Assembly: GCF_000819685.1 (NCBI RefSeq)
Contig: NZ_CDBR01000031.1
Coordinates: 1-33,059, forward strand
Direction of reading: 5' to 3'
Length of the DNA: 33,059 nt
From: Aeromonas allosaccharophila
GTDB taxonomy: Bacteria; Pseudomonadota; Gammaproteobacteria; Enterobacterales; Aeromonadaceae
In this document: positions 32,976-33,059 of the stretch, one piece after another
How the letters are laid out: each line of letters begins with the position of its first letter
Position numbering within the stretch: position 1 is the stretch's first letter
Notes under the pieces: generated by a model
Told to the model about the DNA's origin: nothing
Databases searched by the model: none
The model's input: only the letters and a program-made list of their open reading frames with translations
Translations under genes and position numbers: made by a program

Positions 32976-33059
32976 ATCTGGTGGTGCTGGGTTGCGAGAT
33001 CGCTATCTGCTCGTGGGTGACCCTGTGTGCGCTGATCCCGTTACCCGTGTCGGTGGGGG
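32974..33059 (-). CDS. Possible C-terminal end of a gene running off the right edge
   Basis: One minus-strand frame is open from the window edge to a TAA at 32974-32976, giving about 27 residues (NGISAHRVTHEQIAISQPST as part). The stop lies in the arm of a bidirectional terminator, as expected for a convergent gene. There is too little sequence to name it. Confidence 0.25.
   Translation of the reverse strand, partial: PTDTGNGISAHRVTHEQIAISQPSTTR

Overview
The window looks like chromosomal DNA of a gammaproteobacterium, most likely Aeromonas. The grounds are gene content and protein style (group 2 capsule export, AbgT, LemA/TPM, YecM, NfsA, an RfaH-type leader), GC-rich core genes, strong AGGAG-type ribosome sites, and lower-GC capsule-proximal and recombinase regions. 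The genus is inferred from memory of these families, not from a database search.

Region 1 (1-6200) is a minus-strand ABC-dependent capsule export operon in the order kpsM-kpsT-kpsE-kpsD-kpsF, and it probably continues past the left edge. Its long leader carries two near-identical copies of a hairpin plus an ops/JUMPstart-like GCGGTAGC element, which suggests RfaH antitermination.

Region 2 (6600-12710) is accessory. It starts with a ToxR/CadC-like membrane regulator overlapped by a FidL/ToxS-like membrane partner. Next come a decayed IS1595-like transposase end, a long inverted repeat and an iteron-like cluster of CTTACG motifs. Three tyrosine recombinase genes then lie head to tail with no cargo, abutting an intact tRNA-Ser(GGA) gene.

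Region 3 (12886-18948) is core-like and on the minus strand. A lemA-TPM-TPM operon lies downstream of an overlapping operon encoding a polar amino acid ABC transporter (ATPase, permease, binding protein, permease) that ends in a MepA-type murein endopeptidase. This pairs amino acid uptake with peptidoglycan trimming.

Region 4 (19055-26087) holds an unknown two-TM protein, a small RRM RNA-binding protein, a YdhF-like aldo/keto reductase divergent from a CI-like HTH protein, a short-chain dehydrogenase, L-threonine aldolase, a PAS protein paired with a receiver-CheC fusion, and a LysR regulator.

Region 5 (26883-33059) is on the plus strand: a PAS-GGDEF-EAL protein with both active sites intact, an AbgT transporter, NfsA nitroreductase, an unknown membrane-anchored coiled-coil protein and YecM. 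Clear hairpin terminators separate several of these units. Three stretches over 300 bases lack intact genes: 5713-6627, 7667-8786 and 26088-26882.
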